Source: Deroplatys truncata (taxonomy: Eukaryota; Arthropoda; Insecta; Mantodea; Mantidae). From it: DNA of 64,000 nucleotides. Numbering within the stretch: position 1 is the first letter of the stretch; every line of letters begins with the position of its first letter. Location of the stretch: positions 105,668,094 to 105,732,093 of the forward strand of contig CM060975.1 in assembly GCA_030765065.1 (NCBI GenBank). Reading direction: 5' to 3'. The notes beneath the pieces are model-generated. The model was not told the DNA's origin, made no database searches, and saw only the letters and a list, made by a program, of their open reading frames with translations. Positions 61,401 to 62,744 of the stretch are shown piece after piece. The translations under genes were made by a program, and so were the position numbers.

Positions 61401-62527
61401 GCTACTGGATTCTCAAAGGTTGAAAGCCAGTAATATAAGTGATATTAACCTATGCAGTATGTAGATGACTAAACAAGCATTTACTAGTTACAGAACCAGA
61501 GTTGGACGTCCAATAAAGGCTCCCTAAAGACTGAACGTCTGATATAACTGTTGAATTACAAGTCTCAGGGTGGAAGAATATTAGATGTTCAATGAGGTTC
61601 TTTTAGAAGTGTTTTTATTTTGAACTTATTCCTTTTCTTATGTTTTTCTTTTTCTTTTTTCTAAGTTGGTTGACCTGAGTATTGCTAAGATAAAACATTT
61701 TGTAATGAATAGGATGACTTTGCATGCCGAAATAAATATTCCTGCTGAAGTAATAATCACTAATTCTTAACAGGATTAATTTGCAGGTAACAACAGACAT
61801 ATGCAAGTACTAATTACAATGTAACATTTAGGTTATGTAATTGTGTCATTCTTTATTATACATACCATGCCAAGTTACTTCCGCGCTTTCTGAACCTCCT
61901 TCCCCAAACACCACCCAAGCATGATCCTCGGATAATGCTAAATGTACATCCCTGTAACCAAGTACTTGACATCCTGCTACAACAGCAAATGCTACTCCAA
62001 AACAATCTAATTTATTTCCTGAAACAGAATATAAAGAAAATTGTCATTAATTATTTAACCTATCCATAATACTACCTTTAAGCATTTTCTTTACAAGCAT
62101 CATCTTCACCTGTCAAATAACTATACAGGCTTTGTAAATGGGCTCTGTCTTTGTAGTAACTTCTAGTTAGGGAATTCCATATAACATCTGAAACCTTTTT
62201 AACAAGATCTCTTGTGGCAAATTTGCTGCCACTAAACTGTGTTAAATCAACAGCGCCTTTTATGATCGCATGGAACTTTGAATACAGTGCTTCAGCAATA
62301 TGATATTCGACAGGAGGAAGCTTCGGTTCGCTCAACGTGTCTGTTTCCTTCTGTGCATTTAACGTTCTGCTGCATGTCAACGAATTTTCAACAGCTCCAA
62401 CAACAATAGATAATAGCGCCAAGTCAGGCTCAGATGAACTTTCCAATTGATGCTTAAATAGTTTCACAACAGACGGAATATCTTCTAGCGGAAAATGTTG
62501 TCTATCAACTTCTCGAAACCCCGCCAT
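6999..62527 (-). CDS. MEN1: Menin gene (MEN1 orthologue), five exons spread over 55 kb; 3' end missing
   Basis: Join of 62527-62110, 62018-61866, 43721-43479, 11536-11329 and 7495-6999. All internal junctions are GT-AG and the frame stays open throughout, giving 506 codons plus one base. Menin is a nuclear scaffold that bridges KMT2/MLL histone methyltransferase complexes, JunD and LEDGF; that is family knowledge. Signature stretches read here are [49 protein letters not shown] and [20 protein letters not shown]. They occur in the same order as in animal menins. Vertebrate menin is about 610 residues, so roughly the last 100 or more, usually with nuclear localisation signals, are absent. Introns are about 91 bp, 18.1 kb, 31.9 kb and 3.8 kb, and the fifth exceeds 6.9 kb. 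The large ones are filled by transposons. Confidence 0.95.
7496..8110. other. Menin intron 4, proximal part
   Basis: AT-rich intronic DNA directly upstream of the exon 5 acceptor. No repeat or coding signal was recognised. Confidence 0.4.
8112..8177. repeat. (CT)n microsatellite
   Basis: About 32 uninterrupted CT dinucleotides. It sits where other copies of the ~0.9 kb repeat have a CA-rich stretch, immediately before the GGTCTCAAAAC block. Confidence 0.97.
8178..8450 (+). repeat. Partial copy of the ~0.9 kb repeat plus an inverted fragment
   Basis: 8185-8305 carries the 3' blocks of the family (GGGGTCTCAAAAC, then TTTTTGGGTGGGATA, then GTAGAAAA). Directly after it, ~8310-8450 reads like the body in the opposite orientation (TATCTTGAATTTTCTG and on), so this is a head-to-head partial pair. 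Confidence 0.6.
8451..9259. other. Intron 4 filler
   Basis: No recognised element. The 77-codon open stretch at 8649-8882 has no family resemblance and is probably chance. Confidence 0.35.
9260..11127 (+). repeat. Two tandem, nearly complete copies of the ~0.9 kb repeat
   Basis: Copies at ~9260-10140 and ~10190-11127. Each starts with ACATGACTTTCTCTA and ends with GTAGAGAAA plus an A-rich run, so the ends are inverted relative to each other (CTTTCTCTAC / GTAGAGAAAG). Inside, both share ATATCT-GAAAATGG, CATTTTGT-TAGTAAA, AAGTTTGGTGTT-ATCC, TTATGCTG-TCACAG and TTTGGGTGGAAT blocks. No long reading frame is conserved between copies. Confidence 0.8.
11329..11536 (-). CDS. MEN1: Menin exon 4
   Basis: 208 bp with an acceptor reading TTAACCAG and a GTAAGT donor. 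It encodes [15 protein letters not shown], then [25 protein letters not shown] and [14 protein letters not shown]. These are the tetratricopeptide-like helices that in vertebrate menin line the central pocket binding MLL and JunD peptides (family knowledge). The exon ends two bases into a codon that exon 5 completes as Gln. Confidence 0.94.
11537..13090. other. Menin intron 3, part next to exon 4
   Basis: AT-rich with no coding match. Around 12830-12870 a short stretch (GTTACACTCAAATGGCTTTCT) resembles the head of the ~0.9 kb repeat, and a CA-rich patch follows at ~12915. Two near-identical A-rich segments around 11590 and 12300 mention the same stopped pattern (CCAGTAT/ATTTCC) but are too short to classify. 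Confidence 0.35.
13100..14063. mobile_element. Possible non-autonomous hAT-like element
   Basis: The left edge reads GATGGAACGATACC and TCTCGATAC. The right edge, reverse-complemented, reads GATGGGATCTCGATAC. These are imperfect inverted ends of about 16 bp. There is no clear 8-bp target duplication and no transposase. A trinucleotide microsatellite sits inside it. Low confidence. Confidence 0.3.
13369..13467. repeat. Graded compound microsatellite (GGC)5(AGC)11(AGT)9(AAT)8
   Basis: Four uninterrupted trinucleotide arrays abut exactly: GGC at 13369-13383, AGC at 13384-13416, AGT at 13417-13443 and AAT at 13444-13467. Each unit differs from the previous one by one transition. The apparent poly-Ala, poly-Ser and poly-Asn readings here are artefacts of the repeat. 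Confidence 0.98.
14064..15124. other. Intron 3 segment with decayed coding-like sequence on the minus strand
   Basis: 14124-14650 on the minus strand contains two open stretches in different frames. One has [29 protein letters not shown]; the other has [23 protein letters not shown]. They look like a broken protein-coding element, but I do not recognise the family. The rest is featureless. Confidence 0.35.
15125..16709 (+). repeat. Tandem array of the ~0.9 kb repeat (two long copies and a tail fragment)
   Basis: Copies at ~15125-15875 and ~15880-16586, then a tail-only fragment at ~16587-16709. All share the head ATGACTTTCTCTA-like or TTCTCTGACCC, the AAGTTTGGTGTT block, TTTTTGGGTGGAAT and a terminal GTAGGGAAAGTAAAAAT. 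The fragment duplicates only the last ~120 bp, as if copies expand by local duplication at their 3' end. Confidence 0.75.
16710..17777. other. Intron 3 filler
   Basis: No recognised element between two repeat blocks. It is AT-rich, and open stretches of up to 86 codons on the minus strand (16996-17256) lack family resemblance. Confidence 0.35.
17778..18330 (-). repeat. Inverted copy of the ~0.9 kb repeat (head missing)
   Basis: It opens with TTTTACTTTCTCTACTACG, the reverse complement of the family's tail. It then shows the reverse of TTTTTGGGTGGAAT, a GT-rich patch, GAACAGCATAACTC and AACACCAAACTTGGT, and ends in the ATGTAGATCGCGTT block. Divergence from the 10190-11127 copy looks low. Confidence 0.8.
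18331..18729. other. Intron 3 filler
   Basis: AT-rich DNA between the inverted repeat copy and the decayed repetitive gene. Nothing was recognised. Confidence 0.35.
19386..19834 (+). mobile_element. 5'-truncated LINE 3' end inserted in the decayed gene
   Basis: Flanked by perfect 11-bp duplications atattgcagta at 19375-19385 and 19835-19845. The content matches the 3' end of the LINE at 55695-60330: [10 protein letters not shown]-like codons, a C-X2-C motif with H and C ([15 protein letters not shown]), then lysine-rich text. It ends with AATAAATTCAATTCAATCC. The interrupted host frame rejoins across it. Confidence 0.88.
20560..22979 (+). mobile_element. piggyBac-family DNA transposon, end to end, 2420 bp
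   Basis: TTAA target duplications lie at 20556-20559 and 22980-22983. Terminal inverted repeats begin CCCTCCGTCA on both ends. A subterminal block AGGCCCCGCGCG occurs at 20765-20776 and again at 22929-22940 in the same orientation. The transposase frames are inside. The element is inserted in the codons following ADYCWML of the decayed repetitive gene, whose frame resumes exactly after the second TTAA. Confidence 0.93.
20863..22678 (+). pseudogene. piggyBac transposase, inactivated
   Basis: The N-terminus at 20863 is acidic ([19 protein letters not shown]). The DDE core shows the catalytic Asp regions [23 protein letters not shown] (~21665), TADNWFTT (~21910) and GVDVVDKL (~22200). The C-terminus at 22262-22678 ends in a Cys/His-rich zinc domain ([20 protein letters not shown], then [15 protein letters not shown]). 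A TGA interrupts the frame at ~21985, where VGTV is followed by KNKKELP; CGA to TGA decay is the simplest reading. There are also frame changes around 21140-21580, ~22080 and ~22235. It would cut and paste at TTAA when intact. Confidence 0.9.
23041..23932. other. Intron 3 filler before the LINE
   Basis: Nothing recognised. It ends with the left target duplication of the LINE (23933-23944). Confidence 0.4.
24275..27958 (-). pseudogene. LINE ORF2: APE endonuclease, reverse transcriptase and RNase H, broken by three single-base frameshifts
   Basis: From 27958: [19 protein letters not shown] and VCLQETKL (endonuclease Asn and Glu sites), then [12 protein letters not shown] (~27565). RT motifs follow: [34 protein letters not shown] (motif A), [10 protein letters not shown] (motif B) and FVDDFAIY (motif C, 25941-25964). 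RNase [24 protein letters not shown] and [12 protein letters not shown], so all four acidic residues are visible. The C-terminus has C-X2-C ... H-X4-C. Each frame change is explained by one missing base: near 27650, 24928 and 24770. Intact length would be near 1,230 residues. Confidence 0.92.
27996..29288 (-). CDS. LINE ORF1 (Gag-like RNA-binding protein), 430 aa
   Basis: A continuous frame; the likely start is the second Met (MEHPSSITT) or the first ([10 protein letters not shown]). The middle carries the Gag-like region [23 protein letters not shown], then [13 protein letters not shown] and [15 protein letters not shown]. These are three CCHC knuckles typical of I/Jockey ORF1 proteins, which coat the element's RNA. 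The first knuckle reads C-F-K-Y where C-F-K-C is expected, so one zinc ligand is lost. The C-terminal third is basic and Ser/Pro-rich ([12 protein letters not shown]). Confidence 0.9.
   Translation of the reverse strand: MQWWRIYVAMEHPSSITTNKRRKVYVTEVTPPTTGCYLVISRTEGQSFEKVNPFIIQKGIDAIAGAVQSCTRLRNGSLLAQTKSDQQSKTLLRATLLHGYPIRVEKHRTLNSCRGVITTHSLDGISDEDLVEYLADQKVTAVHRVQAKRDGVLVPTRTLFLTFDGVDLPTSISAGYERISVRPYIPRPLRCFKYQRFGHTQVSCKSAVTICASCSQPSHEGTCSTAPVCVNCKGSHSASFADCPRYLDEKAIQEIRAKEKLSFAEAQRRYHARQPSLLRSGTFSSVVASPVPRVDAETQTWTMTGLTATTIRPSIKATVTKPYKPGPKSIKSQAAEKKPKQKLRREDFLKDPPRARGKKSSPSPPRRSSQEGPGTSRAQRHPSPIATQNRFTALESVSGIERVGLPPRKLCSLTNSIQKARAQRLSKRFL
29915..30083. other. Short intron 3 gap
   Basis: AT-rich, nothing recognised. 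It starts directly after the right target duplication of the LINE. Confidence 0.4.
30084..30255 (+). mobile_element. tRNA-derived SINE (same family as 230-526)
   Basis: A-box-like TAGCACAGTTGGAAGAGC and B-box-like GGGTTTGATTCC form a tRNA-like head. After a T run, the body GTGAATGTGAGTGTG and GTGTGTAACCAATTATTTAATAACC resembles the body of the SINE at 230-526. Substitutions in both boxes and the lack of a clear target duplication suggest an old copy. Confidence 0.7.
30256..31521. other. Intron 3 filler
   Basis: 1.27 kb without a recognised gene or repeat. Confidence 0.35.
31522..32041 (-). pseudogene. N-terminal part of a mariner-like transposase, reverse orientation
   Basis: On the minus strand: [22 protein letters not shown] (from ~31836), then [25 protein letters not shown] and [14 protein letters not shown]. 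This is the helix-turn-helix N-terminal domain seen in many arthropod mariner/Tc-like transposases. After RWRKSY the text turns abruptly to RANF, the fragment that in the full protein belongs to the downstream IGPIFF region. So this copy derives from an internally deleted element. A TGACGTCA palindrome lies upstream at ~31994. Confidence 0.75.
32042..32818 (-). mobile_element. Solo LTR, 777 bp, with TATA box and heat-shock-element-like motif
   Basis: The ends are TGTATCA ... TGATACA, a perfect 7-bp inverted repeat beginning TG and ending CA. The flanks are 4-bp duplications AATT at 32038-32041 and 32819-32822. The minus strand carries TATATAAG (32443-32450). About 130 bp upstream of it, at 32574-32586, is TTC-nn-GAA-nn-TTC. 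There is no internal coding region, so it is a recombination-derived solo LTR; 4-bp duplications suit Ty3/gypsy. It is inserted between the two halves of the mariner-like element. Confidence 0.8.
32884..33560 (+). pseudogene. C-terminal (catalytic) part of the mariner-like transposase, forward orientation
   Basis: Reads [40 protein letters not shown], then [15 protein letters not shown], then frame-shifted GLWPP/SPDLTPCDF-like text (~33170-33215) and the LEELKQNI-like helix. In this family these surround the second and third catalytic Asp sites. It ends at GTTTTTTGGCTCTCTCTGT (33533-33551), which also ends the element at 40425-41823, so that is probably the terminal inverted repeat. The N-terminal half lies on the opposite strand at 31522-32041. 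Confidence 0.75.
33570..33700 (-). mobile_element. tRNA-derived SINE (family 2)
   Basis: On the minus strand, ATGGTAGCTCAGTGGTTAGAGC (A box region) and AGTTCAAATCCC (B box), then AGCTATGGCATTGAATTTTTCAG. The same core with the same tail occurs at 53410-53575 on the plus strand. It abuts the end of the mariner-like element. Confidence 0.82.
33701..35595. other. Intron 3 filler; part shared with 50090-50270
   Basis: No gene. The stretch ~34755-34930 (GTTATTGGTAAATGC, then CTAACTGTAGG, CTGGTATGCTGGCAA and TTAGAGCTTCAAA) has a diverged counterpart at ~50090-50260, so it is probably an old repeat. Confidence 0.4.
35600..35906 (+). mobile_element. tRNA-derived SINE (family 3)
   Basis: A B-box-like ACATTCAAATCCGG at ~35660, then GTGATGGATTTTTTTTGGATGTAAAAATCC, then GAACCTCAAGCCTGATA, CCCAATATAGAATGGGA and a tail AAACTCAATTTAATTTTTT. 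The same order of blocks occurs at 42490-42786. Confidence 0.78.
35907..36270 (-). pseudogene. Mariner transposase 3' fragment
   Basis: On the minus strand a frame reads [33 protein letters not shown]. This is the mariner C-terminal pattern after the last catalytic Asp (SD-x-HLF-x-LKKFL-G) in broken frames. The 3' side abuts the SINE; the 5' side is cut by the TA-flanked element at 36278. Confidence 0.6.
36278..37674. mobile_element. TA-flanked DNA transposon with 23-bp inverted ends, 1.4 kb, no intact transposase
   Basis: The left end CAGTAGGGACGATGGTCCTG and the right end, reverse-complemented, match over 23 bp with one mismatch. TA dinucleotides flank both (36276-36277 and 37675-37676), as for Tc1/mariner/pogo elements. 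The interior has no recognisable transposase. An acidic codon run ([16 protein letters not shown]) occurs near 37320-37390 on the plus strand. It is inserted in mariner-derived sequence. Confidence 0.82.
37770..39430 (+). pseudogene. Ty3/gypsy retrotransposon remnant (Gag, protease and integrase tail)
   Basis: In order on the plus strand in shifting frames: a Gag-like helix [27 protein letters not shown] (~37855-37930); a protease-like region with [23 protein letters not shown] (~38715) and [15 protein letters not shown] in mixed frames (~38910); then the integrase C-terminal [33 protein letters not shown] and a PQGK-like end (~39200-39380). RT, RNase H and the integrase core are deleted between protease and integrase tail. 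A 3' LTR follows. Coding only as a fossil. Confidence 0.75.
39434..39893 (+). repeat. 3' LTR of the gypsy remnant
   Basis: A TATA box CTATATAAGG is at 39625-39634, a polyadenylation signal AATAAA at 39868-39873, and the segment ends in ...GTAACA. A purine tract GAGGAGGAAAGCG precedes ~39434. The left boundary is uncertain (39434 or 39486), and no second LTR was found upstream to test it against. Confidence 0.6.
39894..40324. other. Intron 3 filler
   Basis: AT-rich, nothing recognised. Confidence 0.35.
40425..41823. mobile_element. Foldback form of the mariner-like element: long inverted arms around a transposase N-terminus
   Basis: The left arm ~40425-40975 (minus) and right arm ~41250-41823 (plus) are diverged inverted copies of the catalytic/C-terminal part plus the end AGAGAGCCAAAAAACTA. 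Between them, ~40985-41250 on the plus strand encodes the N-terminus [13 protein letters not shown], then [18 protein letters not shown] and [14 protein letters not shown]. As at 31522, RWQKSY joins directly to [11 protein letters not shown], skipping the middle of the transposase. No intact frame remains. Confidence 0.8.
41824..42489. other. Intron 3 filler
   Basis: AT-rich, nothing recognised. Confidence 0.35.
42490..42786 (+). mobile_element. tRNA-derived SINE (family 3), second copy
   Basis: B box GGTTCAAACC at 42546-42555, then GAGGATGGATTTTTTCGAGCGTAAAAATCC, AAGGGAAGTAGAGCCGGTGG, GAACCTCAAGCCTGATA and CCCAATATAGAATGGGA, ending AAACTCAATTTAATTTTTTG. It parallels 35600-35906 block by block. 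Confidence 0.8.
42787..43478. other. Menin intron 3, 5' end next to exon 3
   Basis: Intronic DNA downstream of the exon 3 donor (43478). No recognised element. Confidence 0.4.
43479..43721 (-). CDS. MEN1: Menin exon 3
   Basis: 243 bp from a TTCTTGCAG acceptor to a GTAAGG donor, phase 1 at both ends. It encodes [13 protein letters not shown], then SRSWLYVNG, then the helical segment [19 protein letters not shown]. It lies only 67 bp from the 5' LTR of the BEL/Pao element that fills intron 2. Confidence 0.95.
43789..43990 (+). repeat. 5' LTR of the BEL/Pao element
   Basis: Begins TGTTGGATATTC and ends TTCTTAACA. It shares with the 3' LTR the blocks GAGGTTCTTTTGGAAGTG, AACTTATTCCTTTTCT, GCTAAGATA and CTTTGCATGCC plus AAATAAAT. 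About 200 bp is short but acceptable for this superfamily. Confidence 0.85.
43993..44012 (+). other. Primer-binding-site-like motif of the BEL/Pao element
   Basis: TTGGTGACTGTGACAGCACG directly follows the 5' LTR. TTGGTGAC... is a common start of primer-binding sites in BEL/Pao elements. The tRNA that would prime is not determined. Confidence 0.6.
44046..45200 (+). pseudogene. BEL/Pao Gag remnant
   Basis: Starts [21 protein letters not shown] Gag core in shifted frames follows: [37 protein letters not shown] (~44415-44530), then [13 protein letters not shown], and a zinc-knuckle relic [15 protein letters not shown] (~45000). The W-x-x-FW-x-x-F pattern followed by DKF-YL is the conserved Gag (DUF1759-type) signature of Pao elements. 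Stops at ~44170 and elsewhere. Confidence 0.75.
45530..47913 (-). mobile_element. LINE fragment in reverse orientation, nested in BEL/Pao and itself interrupted
   Basis: 9-bp duplications attgaagaa flank it. Minus-strand RT text includes [26 protein letters not shown] (motif C, ~47860-47790), [23 protein letters not shown] (~47640), then after a ~1 kb break [14 protein letters not shown] (~46620), [27 protein letters not shown] (~46500-46450). The order and wording parallel the LINE at 55695-60330, so it is the same or a sister family. The 3' portion (45530-46380) is not clearly LINE-derived and may hold another insertion. Confidence 0.72.
46635..47640 (+). mobile_element. Insertion inside the nested LINE: possible LTR with primer-binding site
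   Basis: It interrupts the LINE codons between LGV and RYYKY. The stretch ends near 47557 in TACTACA and is followed by TTGGCTCCCATACGTGGGGC (47560-47579). That closely resembles the TTGGCGCCCAACGTGGGG primer-binding sites of many LTR retroelements. The presumed LTR start (TGTATTATAT near 46651) is a guess, there is no second LTR, and target duplications were not found. Confidence 0.4.
48430..49728 (+). mobile_element. Mariner transposon (degenerate), nested in BEL/Pao
   Basis: TA dinucleotides lie at both edges (48428-48429, 49729-49730). Imperfect ~28-bp inverted ends share TCAAAAAGTAT and AACCT. Removing it restores a continuous BEL/Pao reading ([12 protein letters not shown]). The transposase is split by many stops: [14 protein letters not shown] (~48640), [22 protein letters not shown] (~48790), [20 protein letters not shown] (~49065-49125), PRPKKA, LHHGN (~49355) and FPKLK (~49480). 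GDE and HHGN/D are the first two catalytic regions of mariner; the second Asp is lost. Confidence 0.88.
49731..50095 (+). pseudogene. BEL/Pao reverse transcriptase, N-terminal half
   Basis: [23 protein letters not shown], then [36 protein letters not shown] (motif A region) and FLLGACITF (~50030) appear in consecutive but shifted frames. FDAS, LN-W-L--G-N and T/A-DI are Pao-type RT landmarks. The polypeptide is cut at ~50095 by the block of insertions that extends to ~55430. Confidence 0.8.
50096..51214. other. Nested sequence of unknown origin inside BEL/Pao
   Basis: No coding match. ~50090-50260 is a diverged relative of ~34755-34930. It ends with ataggtttcact (51203-51214), the left target duplication of the Penelope-like element. 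Confidence 0.4.
51320..51370 (-). ncRNA. Hammerhead-ribozyme-like core in the left Penelope repeat
   Basis: On the minus strand: a stem I strand ATCAG, then CTGACGA, one extra T, a hairpin GAGGAA-GTGA-TTCCTT, GAAA, a palindromic ACTAGT, T, then CTGA that pairs with TCAG. This is the order of a type I hammerhead with an almost absent stem III, known from Penelope-like elements. The extra T after the CTGANGA box departs from the consensus. In this copy the base before GAAA is T, giving a G-U closing pair. Confidence 0.6.
51322..51958 (-). pseudogene. Penelope-like RT C-terminus with GIY-YIG endonuclease
   Basis: From 51958 the minus strand encodes MVDRLIKKF, then [20 protein letters not shown] (the RT thumb/linker region). 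After a frame change near 51740 it encodes [31 protein letters not shown]. The endonuclease motifs are G-I-Y and Y-I-G-Q-T, with a C-X2-C just between them, R in NIETRL, H in VAAHFW and E in NIWEKIFL, as in Penelope endonucleases that nick the target for reverse transcription. The catalytic RT domain is missing by 5' truncation. Confidence 0.9.
52128..52178 (+). ncRNA. Hammerhead-ribozyme-like core in the right Penelope repeat
   Basis: ATCAG, CTGACGA, T, the hairpin GAGGAA-GTGA-TTCCTC, GAAA, ACTAGT, T, CTGAGG. It is the same layout as the left copy on the opposite strand, but with a perfect 6-bp stem II. The ACTAGT palindrome could only close stem III in a dimer. Cleavage would fall after the T following ACTAGT, if active. 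Confidence 0.62.
52244..52851. other. Nested sequence between the Penelope-like element and the DDE_3 transposon
   Basis: AT-rich. It probably includes the 5' non-coding end of the DDE_3 transposon, but no terminal inverted repeat was identified. Confidence 0.4.
52852..54500 (+). pseudogene. Tc1/mariner-superfamily (DDE_3) transposon, degenerate, with a SINE inside
   Basis: The N-terminal part 52852-53375, with one frame change, includes [22 protein letters not shown] and [26 protein letters not shown], a DNA-binding helical domain. After the SINE come [19 protein letters not shown] (first catalytic Asp region, ~53615), VLVIDNA (~53880, shifted frame) and [26 protein letters not shown] (54090-54175, PDLNPIE with the third acidic residue). 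An acidic Ser-rich tail ([23 protein letters not shown]) ends ~54500. I recall this layout from a multicopy arthropod transposase family. Stops and frameshifts inactivate it. Confidence 0.78.
53410..53575 (+). mobile_element. tRNA-derived SINE (family 2), second copy
   Basis: ATGATAGCTTAGTCGGTTAGACC (A box region), TGGTTCAAATCCCGG (B box), then CTATGGCATTGAATTTTTCAG, as at 33570-33700. It sits between the two halves of the DDE_3 transposase. A 28-bp stretch of the transposase gene (53274-53301) is repeated immediately after the SINE (53580-53607). Confidence 0.82.
54501..55429. other. Nested sequence of unknown origin before the BEL/Pao RT resumes
   Basis: No recognised gene. It contains an A-rich run at ~55134 and a ~33-bp tandem repeat at 55247-55340. 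Confidence 0.4.
55247..55340. repeat. Minisatellite, ~33-bp unit, about 2.7 copies
   Basis: CTTAGGGCCCTCAACCTTGGG, TTTAGGGCCCTCAAACCTGGG and CTTAGGGCCCTAGA recur at ~33-bp spacing, each preceded by a TTTG-like run. Confidence 0.85.
55430..55694 (+). pseudogene. BEL/Pao reverse transcriptase, C-terminal half
   Basis: [18 protein letters not shown] (~55455-55510), then [22 protein letters not shown] and, in shifted frames, [20 protein letters not shown]. The catalytic motif C reads Y-V-D-S, so the second Asp of YVDD is gone. The segment is cut at the LINE target site taatagggacct (55683-55694) and continues at 60331. Confidence 0.8.
55762..56508 (+). CDS. LINE ORF1 protein with N-terminal 2A-like motif, coiled coil and RRM-like domain, 248 aa
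   Basis: Open from the first Met at 55762. A basic stretch and a hydrophobic run ([14 protein letters not shown], residues 33-46) lead into GGVEQNPGP at residues 47-55 (55900-55926), followed by Thr. This matches the 2A core (G/D)VExNPGP, where ribosomes skip the Gly-Pro bond. Residues ~58-110 are charged heptad-like helix ([19 protein letters not shown]). Residues ~118-240 resemble the L1 ORF1 RNA-binding domain ([31 protein letters not shown]). Skipping would release the N-terminal 54 residues from the RNA-binding part. Confidence 0.85.
   Translation: MGVDVQTYRCRIGSFGRKKIRKDRKIKMGIQIWRVITMIITILLIIGGVEQNPGPTETNKIMEEIREMGTQLGKRMDNNTRELKEAMKIQKEEMEKQIIRMQRKNSWDGKRFEMDKRRKNCVIFGVAEDRRNLEDTVNEIIEDVMGIQKFGWEIEDMFRIGKKGRKPRPIIVKLTTMRKKWEILRQTRRLRGTKIFIEQDYTKEEQDQRKELIKRMNEARAVGKKAYLRGLQLIVEGENWNEYQKKRN
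56509..57089 (+). other. Inter-ORF region of the LINE, purine-rich
   Basis: The plus strand stays open in two overlapping purine-rich frames (56471-56842 and 56836-57084) made of Glu/Arg/Lys/Gln codons. They could be the decayed N-terminal extension of ORF2 or chance products of the purine bias. Confidence 0.4.
57090..60166 (+). pseudogene. LINE ORF2 (APE endonuclease and reverse transcriptase), degenerate with an internal deletion
   Basis: Endonuclease: [14 protein letters not shown] (~57100), IGVAETWLG (~57185), [14 protein letters not shown] (57520-57560), VIDYMICS (~57760). [12 protein letters not shown] (58395), then after a 186-bp insertion [39 protein letters not shown] and [20 protein letters not shown] (motif A). 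The frame then jumps from FIKEIIKVN to [12 protein letters not shown], so motifs B and C, including the catalytic D-D pair, are deleted. After a TGA near 59359 the C-terminus continues ([13 protein letters not shown]). A Cys/His end ([14 protein letters not shown] in a shifted frame) lies ~59910. There is no RNase H. Confidence 0.85.
58529..58714. mobile_element. 186-bp insertion with 28-bp inverted repeats and a hammerhead-like core
   Basis: 12-bp duplications aagtatggtggt lie at 58517-58528 and 58715-58726, so it is an insertion into the LINE RT codons SMVV. Inside, 58533-58560 and 58636-58663 are perfect 28-bp inverted repeats around a 75-bp loop. The minus strand of the loop carries CTGACGA, T, a GGGA-ACA/TGT-TCCC hairpin and GAAA. 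The layout is like a minimal Penelope-type terminal repeat pair plus a 51-bp one-sided tail (58664-58714). Confidence 0.85.
60343..61578 (+). pseudogene. BEL/Pao RNase H region and integrase N-terminus
   Basis: [16 protein letters not shown] (~60365), [37 protein letters not shown] (~60515-60630), [16 protein letters not shown] (~60660), [13 protein letters not shown] (~60780) and FVRNPI form the Pao-type RNase H-like region. Then [29 protein letters not shown] (~61335-61430, shifted frames) is the integrase H-H zinc region, and [11 protein letters not shown] ends it. The integrase catalytic core is absent: the LTR begins within ~60 bp. Confidence 0.8.
61579..61772 (+). repeat. 3' LTR of the BEL/Pao element
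   Basis: Begins TATTAGATGTTC, where the 5' LTR has TGTTGGATATTC, and ends TTCTTAACA. A purine-rich CAGGGTGGAAGA lies just upstream. By eye it is diverged from the 5' LTR at roughly one site in six, plus small indels. The right end lies 93 bp from menin exon 2. Confidence 0.85.
61866..62018 (-). CDS. MEN1: Menin exon 2
   Basis: 153 bp between a TTTCAG acceptor and a GTATG donor, phase 1 at both ends. It encodes [50 protein letters not shown], of which [13 protein letters not shown] is close to invariant in animal menins. The exon is separated from exon 1 by a 91-bp intron and from exon 3 by 18 kb. Confidence 0.95.
62110..62527 (-). CDS. MEN1: Menin exon 1 (start codon to residue 139)
   Basis: The start codon is at 62527, giving an N-terminus [17 protein letters not shown] that aligns with the menin N-terminal region. 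The exon encodes the first part of the thumb-like N-terminal fold, including GAVDLTQF and [26 protein letters not shown]. The donor GTGAAG follows the codons for SYLT, leaving one base (phase 1). Reading through the donor gives the non-menin residues [10 protein letters not shown] before a stop, which confirms that the splice is real. The CLPTM1 start codon lies 217 bp away on the other strand. Confidence 0.95.
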
Positions 62528-62744
62528 GTCGCACCTAAGTTACATTGTTGATCAGCGCTATCTGGACTGTTATTGAACTAAAGCTCTTTGTAATCTTTCT
62601 TCAATAAATTTAAAGAATAAACGAAATAGATGCTATATAACTCTATTTAATTTAGTACCGATTAACCTCTTTTCATAATTATTTGTTCTGAGAGAAAATA
62701 AGATTGCATAAGAAGACACTTTTGGAAACGAGAGTTCGTCAATC
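62528..62744. promoter_or_regulatory. Probable bidirectional promoter shared by menin and CLPTM1
   Basis: 217 bp separate the divergent start codons at 62527 (minus) and 62745 (plus). Both 5' untranslated regions and the promoter must fit here unless there are undetected upstream exons. The segment is AT-rich with no long repeat in it. An AT-rich run reading ctatataactc lies near 62633, but I cannot assign it as a TATA box for either gene. Confidence 0.6.

Larger units (their letters stand above)
43789..61772 (+). mobile_element. BEL/Pao LTR retrotransposon occupying menin intron 2, swollen to 18 kb by nested insertions
   Basis: The two LTRs align with each other (43789-43990 and 61579-61772). 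Between them, Gag, protease, RT, RNase H and the start of integrase appear once each in the correct order, interrupted at 45529/47914, 48429/49731, ~50095/~55430 and 55694/60343. Its own sequence sums to only about 4.3 kb. Outside the LTRs, intron 2 has just 67 bp on the exon 3 side and 93 bp on the exon 2 side. The LTR flanks show no convincing 4-6 bp target duplication. All frames are broken. Confidence 0.88.

Noticed and set aside
43784-61777. Target duplication of the BEL/Pao element
   Set aside because: The five bases outside the aligned LTR ends differ (taatg and ggatt). A similar atgcaagta occurs at 43778 and 61801, but the second is 28 bp beyond the LTR end, so I do not claim it.
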